Below, piece after piece: positions 40,222 through 51,058 of a DNA stretch of 64,000 nt (its first letter is position 1; each line of letters begins with the position of its first letter). Both the position numbers and the translations under genes were made by a program. This DNA comes from Phenylobacterium sp. (GTDB lineage: Bacteria; Pseudomonadota; Alphaproteobacteria; Caulobacterales; Caulobacteraceae). Under the pieces are notes generated by a model. It was not told where the DNA came from. It ran no database searches and saw only the letters and a program-made list of their open reading frames with translations. The DNA is taken from the NCBI GenBank assembly GCA_018001015.1, contig JAGNIV010000008.1:81232-145231 (forward strand), written 5' to 3'.

Positions 40222-42387
40222 ATGGACGATCTGGCGCCGGCGCCTGAGGCCCTGCTCGAACTCGGCGAGTCGGTCGAACCGCGCACTCCGCACCGACTGC
40301 ACGCCCTGAAGGACAAGGACACCTTCGTGGTGGCCGATTCCTATGGCGACATCGTGGGCGCGGGCGATGGCCTGTTCCACAACGACACCCGCATCCTGTC
40401 GAAGTTCCGCGTGCTGCTGGGCGAGCGGCCACCCTCACTGCTCTCGGCGGCGATCGCGCAGGACAATGTGTTCTTCACCTTTAACGGCGCGAACCAGGAA
40501 CTGCCCTATCCCGGCGGGCCGGTGGGGCCGCCGGGCGTCCTGAACCTGGAGCGCAAGCGGTTCCTGTGGGAGGAGCGGCTCTACGAGCGGATCACCTGCA
40601 CCAACTACAGTCGCGATGTGGTGCTGCTGCCTCTGGCGATCGAGTTCAGCGCGGATTTCCACGACATGTTCGAGGTGCGCGGCATGAAGCGCGCGCGGCG
40701 GGGCCACATGCCGCCCCCGGTGATCGACGGGCGCCGGGTGCGGTTCACCTATATCGGCCTCGATCAGGTGGAGCGGAACAGCGTCATCGCCTTCTCCGAC
40801 CCGCCGGGGCGGCTAGGCGCGGGCCGGGCGGAGTTCATGTATTCCCTGGCGCCCGAGGGCGCCCTGGAGCTCTACGTCGAGATCGGAGCCACTGAGGCCC
40901 ACACCCCCAGCCGCGAAAGGTTCCGGGACGGTGCGGCGCGCGCGCGCTGGGACATGCGCGCCAGGCGCCGGCACGGCGCGCGGCTGCGCTCCTCAGGCCG
41001 GTTGTTCAATGAGTGGCTGGAGAAGTCGAAGGCCGACCTCGCCCTGCTCACCACCCGCATGGAGACCGGCCCCTACCCCTATGCCGGCATTCCCTGGTTC
41101 TCCACGGCCTTCGGCCGCGACGCCATCATCACCGCCTGGCAGATCCTGTGGTTCGAGCCATCCCTGGCCAAGGGGGTGTTGACCTATCTGGCGGCCCACC
41201 AGGCCGAGGAGGTCTCGGCGTTCCGCGACAGCGCGCCGGGCAAGATCATGCATGAGACCCGCAAGGGCGAGATGCCGGCCTTGGGGGAGGTGCCTTTCGG
41301 TCGCTACTATGGCGGGGTCGACACCACGCCCCTGTTCGTGGCCCTGGCCGGCGCCTATGCCGAGCGGACCGGCGATATGGGCCTGATCGACGACCTGTGG
41401 CCAGCGCTCAAGGCGGCCAGCGCCTGGATGGAGCATTTCGGCGACACCAACGGCGATGGACTGATTGACTATGCTCGCGGCCAGGAAAGCGGCCTGGCCA
41501 ACCAGGGCTGGAAGGACAGCCAGGACAGCGTCTTCCATGCGGATGGCCGCTTCCCGGACGGGCCGATCGCCCTGGTGGAGGTGCAGGGCTATGCCTTCGC
41601 CGCCTACAAGGCCATGGCCCACTTCGCCCACCTGCGCGAGGATGAGGCGAACCACAAGCGTTGGAAAGAACGGGCCGAACACATCCGCGAGACCGTGGAG
41701 AACCGGTTCTGGATGGAAGACCAACAGTTCTACGGCATCGCCATCGATGGCGACGGCGAACTGTGCCGGACGCGGACCTCTAATCCCGGCCACCTGCTGT
41801 TCTGCGGCCTGCCATCGCCCGAGCGGGCCCGACGGGTCACCGAGCAACTGCTGTCGGCGCGGTTCGACTCCGGCTGGGGCGTGCGGACCCTGGCGGTCGG
41901 CGAGGCGCGCTACAATCCGATGAGCTATCACAATGGCTCAGTCTGGCCCCACGACACGGCGGTCTGCGCCATGGGCCTGTCACGCTATGGCGAGCGGGAC
42001 GGGGTGGTGAACCTGACCTCAGGCCTGTTCGAGACCGCCGCCAGCTTCGAGATGCGGCTGCCGGAACTGTTCTGTGGCTTCATGCGCAATGCGGGCGAGC
42101 CGCCGGTGAACTATCCGGTGGCTTGCCTGCCCCAAGCCTGGGCGGCGGGGTCTGTGTTCATGATGCTGCAGGCCTGCCTCGGCATCTGCGTGGACGGCTC
42201 GGGGGGCGGCGTCGAGATCGTCGATCCGCGCCTGCCCATCGGCATCGACATCCTGGCCGTCGACGGCCTGCGGGTCGGCGAAGAGAAGGTCGATCTGCTG
42301 TTCGAGCGGGTCGGCGGGAAGGTCGTGGTCCAGGCCCGCGGCCACAGCTCGATCCCGGTCAGGATCCGCCAAGGGTCGGTCGTTTAA
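40222..42387 (+). CDS. Amylo-alpha-1,6-glucosidase-type glycoside hydrolase
   Basis: A 721-residue protein with two parts. The N-terminal glycogen-debranching-type beta domain (residues about 25-235) has FVVADSYGDIVGAGDGLFHNDTRILS. A C-terminal (alpha/alpha)6 barrel follows, with IPWFSTAFGRDAIITAWQILW and YYGGVDTTPLFVALAGAY, and later YNPMSYHNGSVWPHDTA. Such proteins hydrolyse alpha-1,6 branches or glucosides. Without a signal peptide it acts in the cytoplasm. Position between a glycosyltransferase and pyk, near glk and trehalose genes, suits a role in alpha-glucan or glucoside turnover. Exact linkage unproven. Confidence 0.85.
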   Translation: MDDLAPAPEALLELGESVEPRTPHRLHALKDKDTFVVADSYGDIVGAGDGLFHNDTRILSKFRVLLGERPPSLLSAAIAQDNVFFTFNGANQELPYPGGPVGPPGVLNLERKRFLWEERLYERITCTNYSRDVVLLPLAIEFSADFHDMFEVRGMKRARRGHMPPPVIDGRRVRFTYIGLDQVERNSVIAFSDPPGRLGAGRAEFMYSLAPEGALELYVEIGATEAHTPSRERFRDGAARARWDMRARRRHGARLRSSGRLFNEWLEKSKADLALLTTRMETGPYPYAGIPWFSTAFGRDAIITAWQILWFEPSLAKGVLTYLAAHQAEEVSAFRDSAPGKIMHETRKGEMPALGEVPFGRYYGGVDTTPLFVALAGAYAERTGDMGLIDDLWPALKAASAWMEHFGDTNGDGLIDYARGQESGLANQGWKDSQDSVFHADGRFPDGPIALVEVQGYAFAAYKAMAHFAHLREDEANHKRWKERAEHIRETVENRFWMEDQQFYGIAIDGDGELCRTRTSNPGHLLFCGLPSPERARRVTEQLLSARFDSGWGVRTLAVGEARYNPMSYHNGSVWPHDTAVCAMGLSRYGERDGVVNLTSGLFETAASFEMRLPELFCGFMRNAGEPPVNYPVACLPQAWAAGSVFMMLQACLGICVDGSGGGVEIVDPRLPIGIDILAVDGLRVGEEKVDLLFERVGGKVVVQARGHSSIPVRIRQGSVV

Positions 42388-42402
42388 CCTTAAACGAACT
42401 TC

Positions 42403-43824
42403 CTACCGCTTCATCGGCGTGTGGGCCAACCGCAGGATATTGGCGGCGCCCGGCGAGCCCATGGGCAGGCCGGCCAGGATCAGGACGCGGTGGCCGGGCG
42501 GGGCCAAACCCATCTCGGTGGCCACGGAAACCGCGACCCGGGCCAGGTCTTCGGGATCGGAGATTTCCTCGACGACGCGGGACTCAACCCCCCAGGCCAG
42601 GGCCAGACGCCGCGCGGTGGTCAGGCGGGTCGTCAGCGCCAGGGTCGGCTGCAACGGGCGCTCCCGCGACAGGCGCAGGGCCGTCTGACCGGTGGTGGTG
42701 AACGCCACCAAGCAGGCGGTGGAAGCAGCCTCGGCGGCGCGCCGGGCCGCGGCCACCAGGGCGTCAGCGTCGGCGTCCTCGACGGGATACTCCGCGCGCA
42801 TCAGTTCCGGCCAGCGTGGGTCGTGCTCCACCCGGGTCAGGATTCGATCCATGATGGTCACCGCCTCAACCGGATATTGTCCAGCCGCGGTCTCCGCCGA
42901 CAGCATGACGGCGTCAGCCCCCTCATAGACAGCGCCGGCCACGTCGGAGGCCTCGGCGCGGGTGGGGGTCGGCGCGGTGATCATGCTTTCCAGCATCTGG
43001 GTGGCGACGATCACCGGAATGCCACGGGTGCGCGCCGCACGGACCAGCGCCTTCTGGACCACCGGCACATCCTCGGGGTTCAACTCCACGCCAAGATCGC
43101 CGCGCGCCACCATCACCGCCTCGCAGAGGTCCAGGATTTCATCCAGCGCCTCCAGGGCGGCCGGCTTCTCGATCTTGGCCAAGACCCCGGCGCGGCCCTG
43201 CACGATCTGCCGGAGCTCGGCCATGTCAGAGGCCCGCTGCACGAAGGAGAGCGCCACCCAGTCGACCCCTTCGGCCAGGGCGAAGTTGAGGTCTTCCAGG
43301 TCCTTGGCGGTCAAGGCCGGGATCGGGATGGCCAGGCCCGGCAGGTTCAGGCCCTTGTGGTTGGAGAGCGCCTCGCCCGCCACCACGACCGTGTCGGCGA
43401 AGTCCGGGCCGCACTTGCCGACCTTCAGCCGCACCTTGCCGTCATCCAGCAGGATATCGGCGCCGGGCTTCAGAGCCGCGAAGATCTCCGCGTGGGGAAC
43501 GCAGACGCGACTGGCGTCCCCATCGAGGGGCTGGCGGTCGAGACGGAAGTCCTGCCCCACCTTCAGCCGAACCCGGCCGTCGGCGAATTCACCCAACCGC
43601 AGCTTTGGCCCCTGCAGGTCGGCCAGCACCGCCAGGGGACACCCCACCAGGGCCTCCACGGCCCGCACATTGGCGATGGTGCGGGCGTGATCCTTGTGGC
43701 CGCCGTGGCTGAAATTCACCCGGAACACGTCGGCTCCGGCTTCAGCGAGGGCACGGATCTGCGCCACCTCACGGCTGGCGGGACCCAGGGTCGCCACAAT
43801 GCGGGCGCGTCGAGCGCGGATCAT
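42403..43824 (-). CDS. pyk: Pyruvate kinase
   Basis: A 473-residue pyruvate kinase: RRARIVATLGPAS start, VFRVNFSHG substrate loop, the signature LAKIEKPAALEALDEIL with its catalytic lysine, VMVARGDLGVEL (metal-binding Asp) and the active-site helix TQMLESMITAPTPTRAE. It makes pyruvate and ATP from PEP at the end of the lower Entner-Doudoroff route. The C-terminal allosteric domain is present. It is a single gene, convergent with the debranching-type gene (15 bases apart) and divergent from the GH15 gene. Confidence 0.96.
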   Translation of the reverse strand: MIRARRARIVATLGPASREVAQIRALAEAGADVFRVNFSHGGHKDHARTIANVRAVEALVGCPLAVLADLQGPKLRLGEFADGRVRLKVGQDFRLDRQPLDGDASRVCVPHAEIFAALKPGADILLDDGKVRLKVGKCGPDFADTVVVAGEALSNHKGLNLPGLAIPIPALTAKDLEDLNFALAEGVDWVALSFVQRASDMAELRQIVQGRAGVLAKIEKPAALEALDEILDLCEAVMVARGDLGVELNPEDVPVVQKALVRAARTRGIPVIVATQMLESMITAPTPTRAEASDVAGAVYEGADAVMLSAETAAGQYPVEAVTIMDRILTRVEHDPRWPELMRAEYPVEDADADALVAAARRAAEAASTACLVAFTTTGQTALRLSRERPLQPTLALTTRLTTARRLALAWGVESRVVEEISDPEDLARVAVSVATEMGLAPPGHRVLILAGLPMGSPGAANILRLAHTPMKR

Positions 43825-43951
43825 CTGGTCTCCCTGCCAAATCGCGTTGCGTCGAACAGATCGATGCTTATCAAAAGACCACCCTGCGGTCAGGGCTCAA
43901 CGAATACGGGTCCGTCGTGAACCGAACACATCGATCGAGGGTTCGGACCCT

Positions 43952-45739
43952 ATGACCCAGACTCTCGACCTGTTTCCCATCGGCAACTGCGCCGCCAGCG
44001 CCCTTATCGACCGTTCCGGGCGATTCGTCTGGGCCTGCACGCCTCGCGTCGATGGCGACCCGGCTTTCTGCGCCCTGCTGTCGGGAGACAAGGCTGAGGA
44101 TCAGGGCTTCTGGTCGGTCGATGTCGAGGACATGGCCAGCGTCCGTCAGCACTATGTGCGCAACACCCCGATCCTGGTGACCGAGATCACCGACAAGTCC
44201 GGCGCAGTCGTGGAGATCACCGACTTCGCCCCACGCTACCTGCAGTTCGGGCGGGTCTATCGGCCCATGGCCTTCGTGCGGAAAGTGCGCCCCTTGAGCG
44301 GCACGCCGCGCATCCGTGTCCGCATGCGGCCCATGGTGAATTGGGGCGAGGCGCCGGCCGCCATCACCACTGGTTCCAACCACCTGCGCTATGTGGGCGG
44401 CGAGATGACCCTCCGCCTGACCACCGAGGCGCCGGTCTCCCACATCCGCGACGAGCGGCTGTTCCGGCTGGAGGAGCCCTTCTCGATGTTCCTCGGCCCC
44501 GATGAGGGGTTCGACGCCGACGTCGCCGCCACCACCGAGCGAATGCTGTCGGAGACGACGCAGTACTGGCGCGGCTGGGTGCGAACGCTGTCGGTGCCCC
44601 TGGAGTGGCAGGAGGCGGTGATCCGCGCCGCTATCACCCTGAAGCTCTGCGCCCACGAGGAAACCGGGGCCATCGTGGCGGCCCTGACCACCTCGATCCC
44701 CGAGCATGAGGGCAGCCAGCGCAACTGGGACTACCGTTATTGCTGGCTGCGGGACGCCTATTACGTGGTCCAGGCTCTGAACCGCCTGGGCGCCGCGGAC
44801 CTGCTGGAAAACTACCTGGTCTATCTTCGCAACATCATAGACTCGGCCAAGGGCGGCCACGTCCAACCGCTGTACGGCGTAGGACTGGAGCCCTCCCTGA
44901 CGGAACGGTTCGCCGAACATCTGCCCGGCTATCGTGGCATGGGCCCCGTGCGCGTGGGCAACCAGGCGCACGAACACCTGCAGCACGACGTCTATGGCCA
45001 GATCGTGCTCTCCACCGTGCAGGCCTTCTTTGACCAGCGGCTGTTCCGGCCGGCCACGGTGGAGGACTTCCGCGCCCTGGAGCCTGTGGGGGAACGGGCC
45101 TTCGAACTGCACGATCAGCCTGACGCCTCGCTCTGGGAATTCCGGGGCCGGGAGAACGTTCATACCTACTCGGCCGTGATGTGCTGGGCGGCCTGCGATC
45201 GGCTGGGCAACGCAGCCCAGCAACTTGGTCTGATGGAGCGGGCCGACCACTGGAACAGCCGGGCGGCCACGGTGCGGCAGACCATCGAGACGGGCGCCCT
45301 CAATGAAAAGCTCGGCCGCTTCGCCGCCACCTTCGGCGGGGAAGAACTGGACGCTTCGCTGCTGCAGCTGGTGGATGTGCGGTTCGTAGCGCCCGACGAT
45401 CCGCGCATGGCGGCCACCATCAAGGCGGTGGAGGCGGGTCTGCGGCGTGGTCCCTACATGCTGCGCTACTCCGTCCCCGACGACTTCGGCGAACCCAAGA
45501 CCGCCTTCAACATCTGCACCTTCTGGCTGATCGAAGTGCTGCACATGTCGGGCCGCGGCGACGAAGCCCGAGAGCTCTTCGAGGAGATGCTGGGCCGGCG
45601 AACCGCGGCCGGCCTGCTGTCGGAAGACATCACCCTGGACGGCGCCGAGCTATGGGGGAACTACCCGCAAACCTATTCCCTGGTCGGCCTGATCAATTGC
45701 GCCAACATGCTGAGCCGCCCCTGGACCAGCGTCCGGTGA
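43952..45739 (+). CDS. Glycoside hydrolase family 15 protein (glucoamylase/trehalase-like)
   Basis: A 595-residue GH15 enzyme with an N-terminal beta domain (LDLFPIGNCAASALIDRSGRF) and an (alpha/alpha)6 catalytic domain holding the family hallmark NWDYRYCWLRDAYYVV. Bacterial GH15 proteins release glucose from alpha-glucans or split trehalose; proximity to otsBA makes trehalase worth considering. No signal peptide, so intracellular. The ATG at 43952 begins the conserved N-terminus. No neighbours are on its strand except the small broken gene 48 bases downstream. Confidence 0.88.
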   Translation: MTQTLDLFPIGNCAASALIDRSGRFVWACTPRVDGDPAFCALLSGDKAEDQGFWSVDVEDMASVRQHYVRNTPILVTEITDKSGAVVEITDFAPRYLQFGRVYRPMAFVRKVRPLSGTPRIRVRMRPMVNWGEAPAAITTGSNHLRYVGGEMTLRLTTEAPVSHIRDERLFRLEEPFSMFLGPDEGFDADVAATTERMLSETTQYWRGWVRTLSVPLEWQEAVIRAAITLKLCAHEETGAIVAALTTSIPEHEGSQRNWDYRYCWLRDAYYVVQALNRLGAADLLENYLVYLRNIIDSAKGGHVQPLYGVGLEPSLTERFAEHLPGYRGMGPVRVGNQAHEHLQHDVYGQIVLSTVQAFFDQRLFRPATVEDFRALEPVGERAFELHDQPDASLWEFRGRENVHTYSAVMCWAACDRLGNAAQQLGLMERADHWNSRAATVRQTIETGALNEKLGRFAATFGGEELDASLLQLVDVRFVAPDDPRMAATIKAVEAGLRRGPYMLRYSVPDDFGEPKTAFNICTFWLIEVLHMSGRGDEARELFEEMLGRRTAAGLLSEDITLDGAELWGNYPQTYSLVGLINCANMLSRPWTSVR

Positions 45740-45786
45740 ATCCTTTTTCCGGCCGTGGCGTTAGGCCACCGCAGGAGGCCCCCACC

Positions 45787-46013
45787 ATGCACGATCGCCA
45801 CTTCTCCGCCCGCGCCGCCACCGAGGGCCAGCAAAGGTCGTTCGACGTCATGAGGCCGGACTTCGAGACCGCCGCCTTCGCGTTCGTCGAGCGCTGGCGT
45901 CCCGAGCCCGACGAGGACGGCGAGTTGGAGGTGACCGTCACCGACACCGAGACCGCGAGCGCCACTGCTTCCGCATCGACCTGGGCTCAGGCGAGGCCGA
46001 GGCCTGCGGTTAG
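45787..46013 (+). pseudogene. Small gene with a one-base frameshift near its 3' end
   Basis: From ATG 45787 the frame reads MHDRHFSARAATEGQQRSFD to ELEVTVTDTET. It then shifts near 45954-45957: the continuing frame becomes Ser/Arg-rich nonsense that runs antisense into zwf, while the next frame gives ERHCFRIDLGSGEAEACG and stops at 46011-46013. Restoring one base (ACC-GGC-GAG) yields a clean 75-residue acidic protein. The restored stop overlaps the zwf stop exactly, as seen for three other convergent pairs here, which supports that frame. It may be a real mutation or a base-call error. Function unknown. Confidence 0.65.
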
Positions 46014-47473
46014 TCGTACCAGGCCCGCTCGGACCGCTCGATCAGCGCGAAGGCGCCGGCCGGCCCCCAGCTGCCAGCGGCATAGGGCTTCGGGGCCATG
46101 CCGCTGTCGGCCCAGGCCGCCTCGATGCCGTCGATCCAGGTCCAGGCTTGCTCCACCTCGTCGCGGCGGACGAACAGCGTTCCGTTGCCGTGCATGACGT
46201 CCAGCAGCAAACGCTCATAGGCGATGCGACGGCGTGCATTGGGACCGGAATAGGCGCGCCGCAGCGACAACGACAGCGGCAGGGACTGCAGCCGCATGCC
46301 GCTCTGGGTCAGTCCTGGCGCCTGGTTCATCAGGGTCAGTTCGATGTCTTCGTCGGGCTGCAGGTCGATCACCAGCCGGTTGGCCACCAGGTCGGCCTTG
46401 GCGTGGTCGCCGAAGATCGAGTGGGGCACCGGCTTGAACTGGATGGCGATCTGGGTGCGCCGTTCGGGCAGGCGTTTGCCGGTGCGCAGGAAGAAGGGCA
46501 CGCCGGCCCAGCGCCAGTTGTCGATATCGGCGCGCAGGGCGACGAAGGTCTCGGTATTGCTGGCCTGGCCGCGCTCGGTTTCGTAGCCTGCCGCGGAGCT
46601 GCCGCCGACGACGCCCGGCGTATACTGGCCGCGCACGCTGATCGACTGGACGTCGGCGCGGGTGACCGGGCGCAGAGACCGCAGGACCTTGACCTTCTCG
46701 TTGCGCAGGGACTCCGGCGCCATGTCCGAGGGTGGCTCCATGGCCACCAGGCACAACAGTTGCAGCATGTGGTTCTGCACCATGTCGCGCAGCGCGCCGT
46801 ACTCATCGTAATAGGGCCAGCGGTCGCCCACCCCCTCGGTTTCCGCCACCGTGATCTGCACGTGGTCGATGGTGAGGTTGTTCCACAGCGGTTCGAACAG
46901 GGTGTTGGCGAACCGCAGGGCGATCAGATTCTGCACCGTCTCCTTGCCCAGGTAGTGGTCGATGCGGAAGATACTCTGCTCGGGGAAGACCTCGCCCACG
47001 GCGTCGTTGATGACCTGGGAGCTCTCGAGATTCCGGCCGATGGGCTTTTCCAGCACGATCCGCGAGGTGGGACCTCCCAGGCCAGCCTCTCCGAGCGCCG
47101 CGCAGACAGGGGCGAAGAGGCTGGGCGACAAGGCCAGGAAGAAGATCGGGGTCTTGGCGGCCCCCAGGGCCTTCTTCAGGGCGGCCACGCCGGCCGGCTT
47201 GGTGGCGTCCCCGCCCACATAGTCCATGCGGGCGGAGAACCGCTTCCAGACCTTGGCGTCCACGGCCCCGGCCCGGACCTTGATGGACTCGTGCACCTGG
47301 TCCGCGAAGGCGGCTGGCGTCATCTCGGCCCGTGCCGTGGCGATGACGCGGAAGTCGTCGGCCAGGAACCCGTCGGCGTCGAGGAAGTACAGGGACGAGA
47401 ACAGCATCCTCTGGGCAAGGTCGCCCGTGCCGCCGAACAGGACGATCACGTCAGCCGTGGGAGATTGCGCCAT
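46010..47473 (-). CDS. zwf: Glucose-6-phosphate 1-dehydrogenase
   Basis: A 487-residue NAD(P)-dependent enzyme: nucleotide loop VIVLFGGTGDLAQRMLFSS, the active-site signature FRIDHYLGKETVQNL with catalytic His and Lys, and the LFEPLWNN segment. It oxidises glucose 6-phosphate to 6-phosphogluconolactone, the substrate of Pgl. The ATG at 47473 gives the standard length and has AAAGG upstream; longer readings are not family-like. It stands alone, separated from pgl-edd-glk-eda by glucan and pyruvate kinase genes. Confidence 0.95.
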   Translation of the reverse strand: MAQSPTADVIVLFGGTGDLAQRMLFSSLYFLDADGFLADDFRVIATARAEMTPAAFADQVHESIKVRAGAVDAKVWKRFSARMDYVGGDATKPAGVAALKKALGAAKTPIFFLALSPSLFAPVCAALGEAGLGGPTSRIVLEKPIGRNLESSQVINDAVGEVFPEQSIFRIDHYLGKETVQNLIALRFANTLFEPLWNNLTIDHVQITVAETEGVGDRWPYYDEYGALRDMVQNHMLQLLCLVAMEPPSDMAPESLRNEKVKVLRSLRPVTRADVQSISVRGQYTPGVVGGSSAAGYETERGQASNTETFVALRADIDNWRWAGVPFFLRTGKRLPERRTQIAIQFKPVPHSIFGDHAKADLVANRLVIDLQPDEDIELTLMNQAPGLTQSGMRLQSLPLSLSLRRAYSGPNARRRIAYERLLLDVMHGNGTLFVRRDEVEQAWTWIDGIEAAWADSGMAPKPYAAGSWGPAGAFALIERSERAWYD

Positions 47474-47629
47474 CGCGTGACCTTTCAAGAGCCTGAGGTG
47501 CAAACCGCGCATAGCGGCGTTCGCCCCCGCAACGTCAAGCCCGCTCATTCGTTCACCCGGCGACAAAGGTGATTGGATCGAACCATGGCCGGGGGCGTTC
47601 AGGGTCGCATCCCGGTGCGACATATTTTC

Positions 47630-48378
47630 ATGAGCTTTACCGAACTCCACTTCCGATCCGACGCTCCGCCCGCGCCCCTGGCCCTGGCGAGGACGGCCCT
47701 GTTCCTGGATCTCGACGGCACCTTGGCGCCGATCGCCGCACGGCCTCAGGACGTCGTGCCCGATCCACGCCGCACCGGAATTCTCGAAAAACTAGGCGGC
47801 CGCCTCGATGGCCGGTTGGCCGTGGTCAGTGGCCGCACCCTCTGCGACATCGACCGAATTCTTGAGGGCCGCGTGCCTGCCGTGGCCGCGGTGCATGGCC
47901 TGGTGCGTCGCGACGCCAGCGGCGCGGTGACCCAGACCCCGCCGCACCCCGCGCAGCCGGAAGCCGTGGCGGCGCTCCGCCTGTTCGCCGCGCGCCACCC
48001 GGGCATGCTGGTGGAGGACAAGGTTTTCTCAGCCACCCTGCACTATCGCGGCGCGGCGGAGCAGGCCGAGGCGGCGGGTCACGAGGCCGTGCGCATCGCC
48101 GCCCGCACGGGTCTGGCCCTGCAACTCGGCGACATGGTGGTGGAATTGCGTACGCCCGGCCCGACGAAGGGCGACAGCGTCGAGGCGTTTCTGGCCCACG
48201 CCCCCTTCATGGGCGCGATCCCGATCTTCCTGGGGGACGACTTGACCGACGAGGACGGCTTTGCGGCCGCCGAGCGGCTAGGGGGATACGGCGTGTTGGT
48301 GGGCCCCAAGCGCGACACCGCCGCGCGCCTGCGCCTAGACAATGTGGACGCGGCGCTCGCCTGGCTGGAGGCTGGTCG

Positions 48379-48382
<4 letters not shown>
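47630..48382 (+). CDS. otsB: Trehalose-6-phosphate phosphatase
   Basis: A 250-residue HAD phosphatase: motif I FLDLDGTLAPI (Asp nucleophile near residue 26), motif II VVSGR, the lysine in PGPTKGDS, and motif IV GDDLTDEDGF. It removes phosphate from trehalose 6-phosphate. The ATG at 47630 sets motif I at the usual distance from the start; an ATG at 47585 is an alternative. It is followed by otsA with an ATGA overlap, giving the trehalose operon otsBA. Trehalose protects against osmotic and drying stress. Confidence 0.93.
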
Positions 48383-49776
<1,394 letters not shown>

Positions 49777-49777
49777 C

Positions 49778-51058
49778 TCAGTCGGGATGGTCGGCGGCGC
49801 TGGCCGGCGCGACGTGGGGTGGGAAGGCCGCGCCTATCGGACCGTACTTGGCGCGGGCGGCCTCGACCCGAGCGGTCATCTCGGCCAGGGCGTCCGGATG
49901 CAGGGCCGCGAGACTGTAGTTCTCCCCGGGATCGACGGTCATGTCGAAGAGCAGGGGGTAGCGGTCCAGGGGGATGTCCATGGTCCGGTAGTAGGATCGC
50001 ACCACATATTTCCAGCGCGCTGTGCGCACCGCCGCCACATGGGTGTTGTCGAACAGCACGATCTGCTCGTTCGGCGAGGCGGCGCCCTTGGTCATGACCG
50101 CGCTGAGGTCGGCCCCGTCCAGCTCACGGTCGGCCGGCGGCGCGATCCCGGCCATGGCCAGCAGCGTCGGCAGGAGATCGAGGTTGCTGGAAAGCGCGTC
50201 GGTCACGACGCCGGCCGGCAGGGTTCCCGGCTGGCGGGCGATGAAGGGCACGCGGAAGCCGCCGTCCCAGGCAGACCCGCCCTTGCGGTCGCGGAACGGA
50301 CCTGACGAGCCCTCGAACCAGGGGCCGTTGTCGGAGGTGAAGATCACCAGGGTGTCTTGGTCCAGACCGAGCTCTTTGAGCCGGGCCAGCAGTCGACCGA
50401 TATTGACGTCGATCTCTTCAACCACCTCGCCATAGGCGCCGCCAGGTGAGCCGGTGAGGTCGTCGGGGTTGGGCTTCAGGGGGATGTGCGGCGCCGTCAG
50501 GGTCACCAGGGCGAAGAAGGGCCGGTCGCGGTTCTGCTCGGCGAAGGCCAGGGTTTGTTCGAAGAAGTACTGGGTGAGGCGGGCGAGGTCGGGCCTTTCC
50601 TCAACCACCTCCACGCTAGCGCCCTCGCCGGCATAGAGCGACAGCGGGCGCATGTCGTGGCTGTAGGGCAGGCCGTAGAAGCGGTCGAAGCCGTGGGCGG
50701 TCGGCGGCCAGTGAGGCGCCACGTGTCCCAGGTGCCACTTGCCGATCAAGGCGGTGGCGTAGGCGTCCCCCAGGGCCTTGGGGATGGTGACCTCGCTGAG
50801 CGGCAGGCCGGTGGTGTCGGCGGGCTGGATCACCTCGTGGGCCAGCCCCGAACGGATGGCGTAACGGCCGGTCAGCAGGCCGGCCCGCGACGGGGTGCAG
50901 ACATTGGCCGAGGCGTAGAAGTCGGTGAACCGCACGCCCTCGGCGGCCATCTGGTCCAGGTTCGGGGTGCGGATGAGGGTCCCGCCGTCACAGCCGATAT
51001 CGCCATAGCCGAGATCGTCGGCGACGATGACGATGAAGTTCGGTTGACGCTTGCTCAC
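49778..51058 (-). CDS. Type I sulfatase (formylglycine-dependent)
   Basis: A 426-residue sulfatase. Metal ligands Asp14-Asp15 (IVADDLGYGD) and the signature C-T-P-S-R starting at Cys54 are present; this cysteine would be converted to formylglycine. LIGKWHLGH follows. The start is a GTG (51056-51058) that overlaps the esterase stop as GTGA. There is no signal peptide, although the co-transcribed esterase has one; many arylsulfatases are exported, so this one is either cytoplasmic or uses another start. No formylglycine-generating enzyme gene is in the window. Confidence 0.88.
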   Translation of the reverse strand: MSKRQPNFIVIVADDLGYGDIGCDGGTLIRTPNLDQMAAEGVRFTDFYASANVCTPSRAGLLTGRYAIRSGLAHEVIQPADTTGLPLSEVTIPKALGDAYATALIGKWHLGHVAPHWPPTAHGFDRFYGLPYSHDMRPLSLYAGEGASVEVVEERPDLARLTQYFFEQTLAFAEQNRDRPFFALVTLTAPHIPLKPNPDDLTGSPGGAYGEVVEEIDVNIGRLLARLKELGLDQDTLVIFTSDNGPWFEGSSGPFRDRKGGSAWDGGFRVPFIARQPGTLPAGVVTDALSSNLDLLPTLLAMAGIAPPADRELDGADLSAVMTKGAASPNEQIVLFDNTHVAAVRTARWKYVVRSYYRTMDIPLDRYPLLFDMTVDPGENYSLAALHPDALAEMTARVEAARAKYGPIGAAFPPHVAPASAADHPD

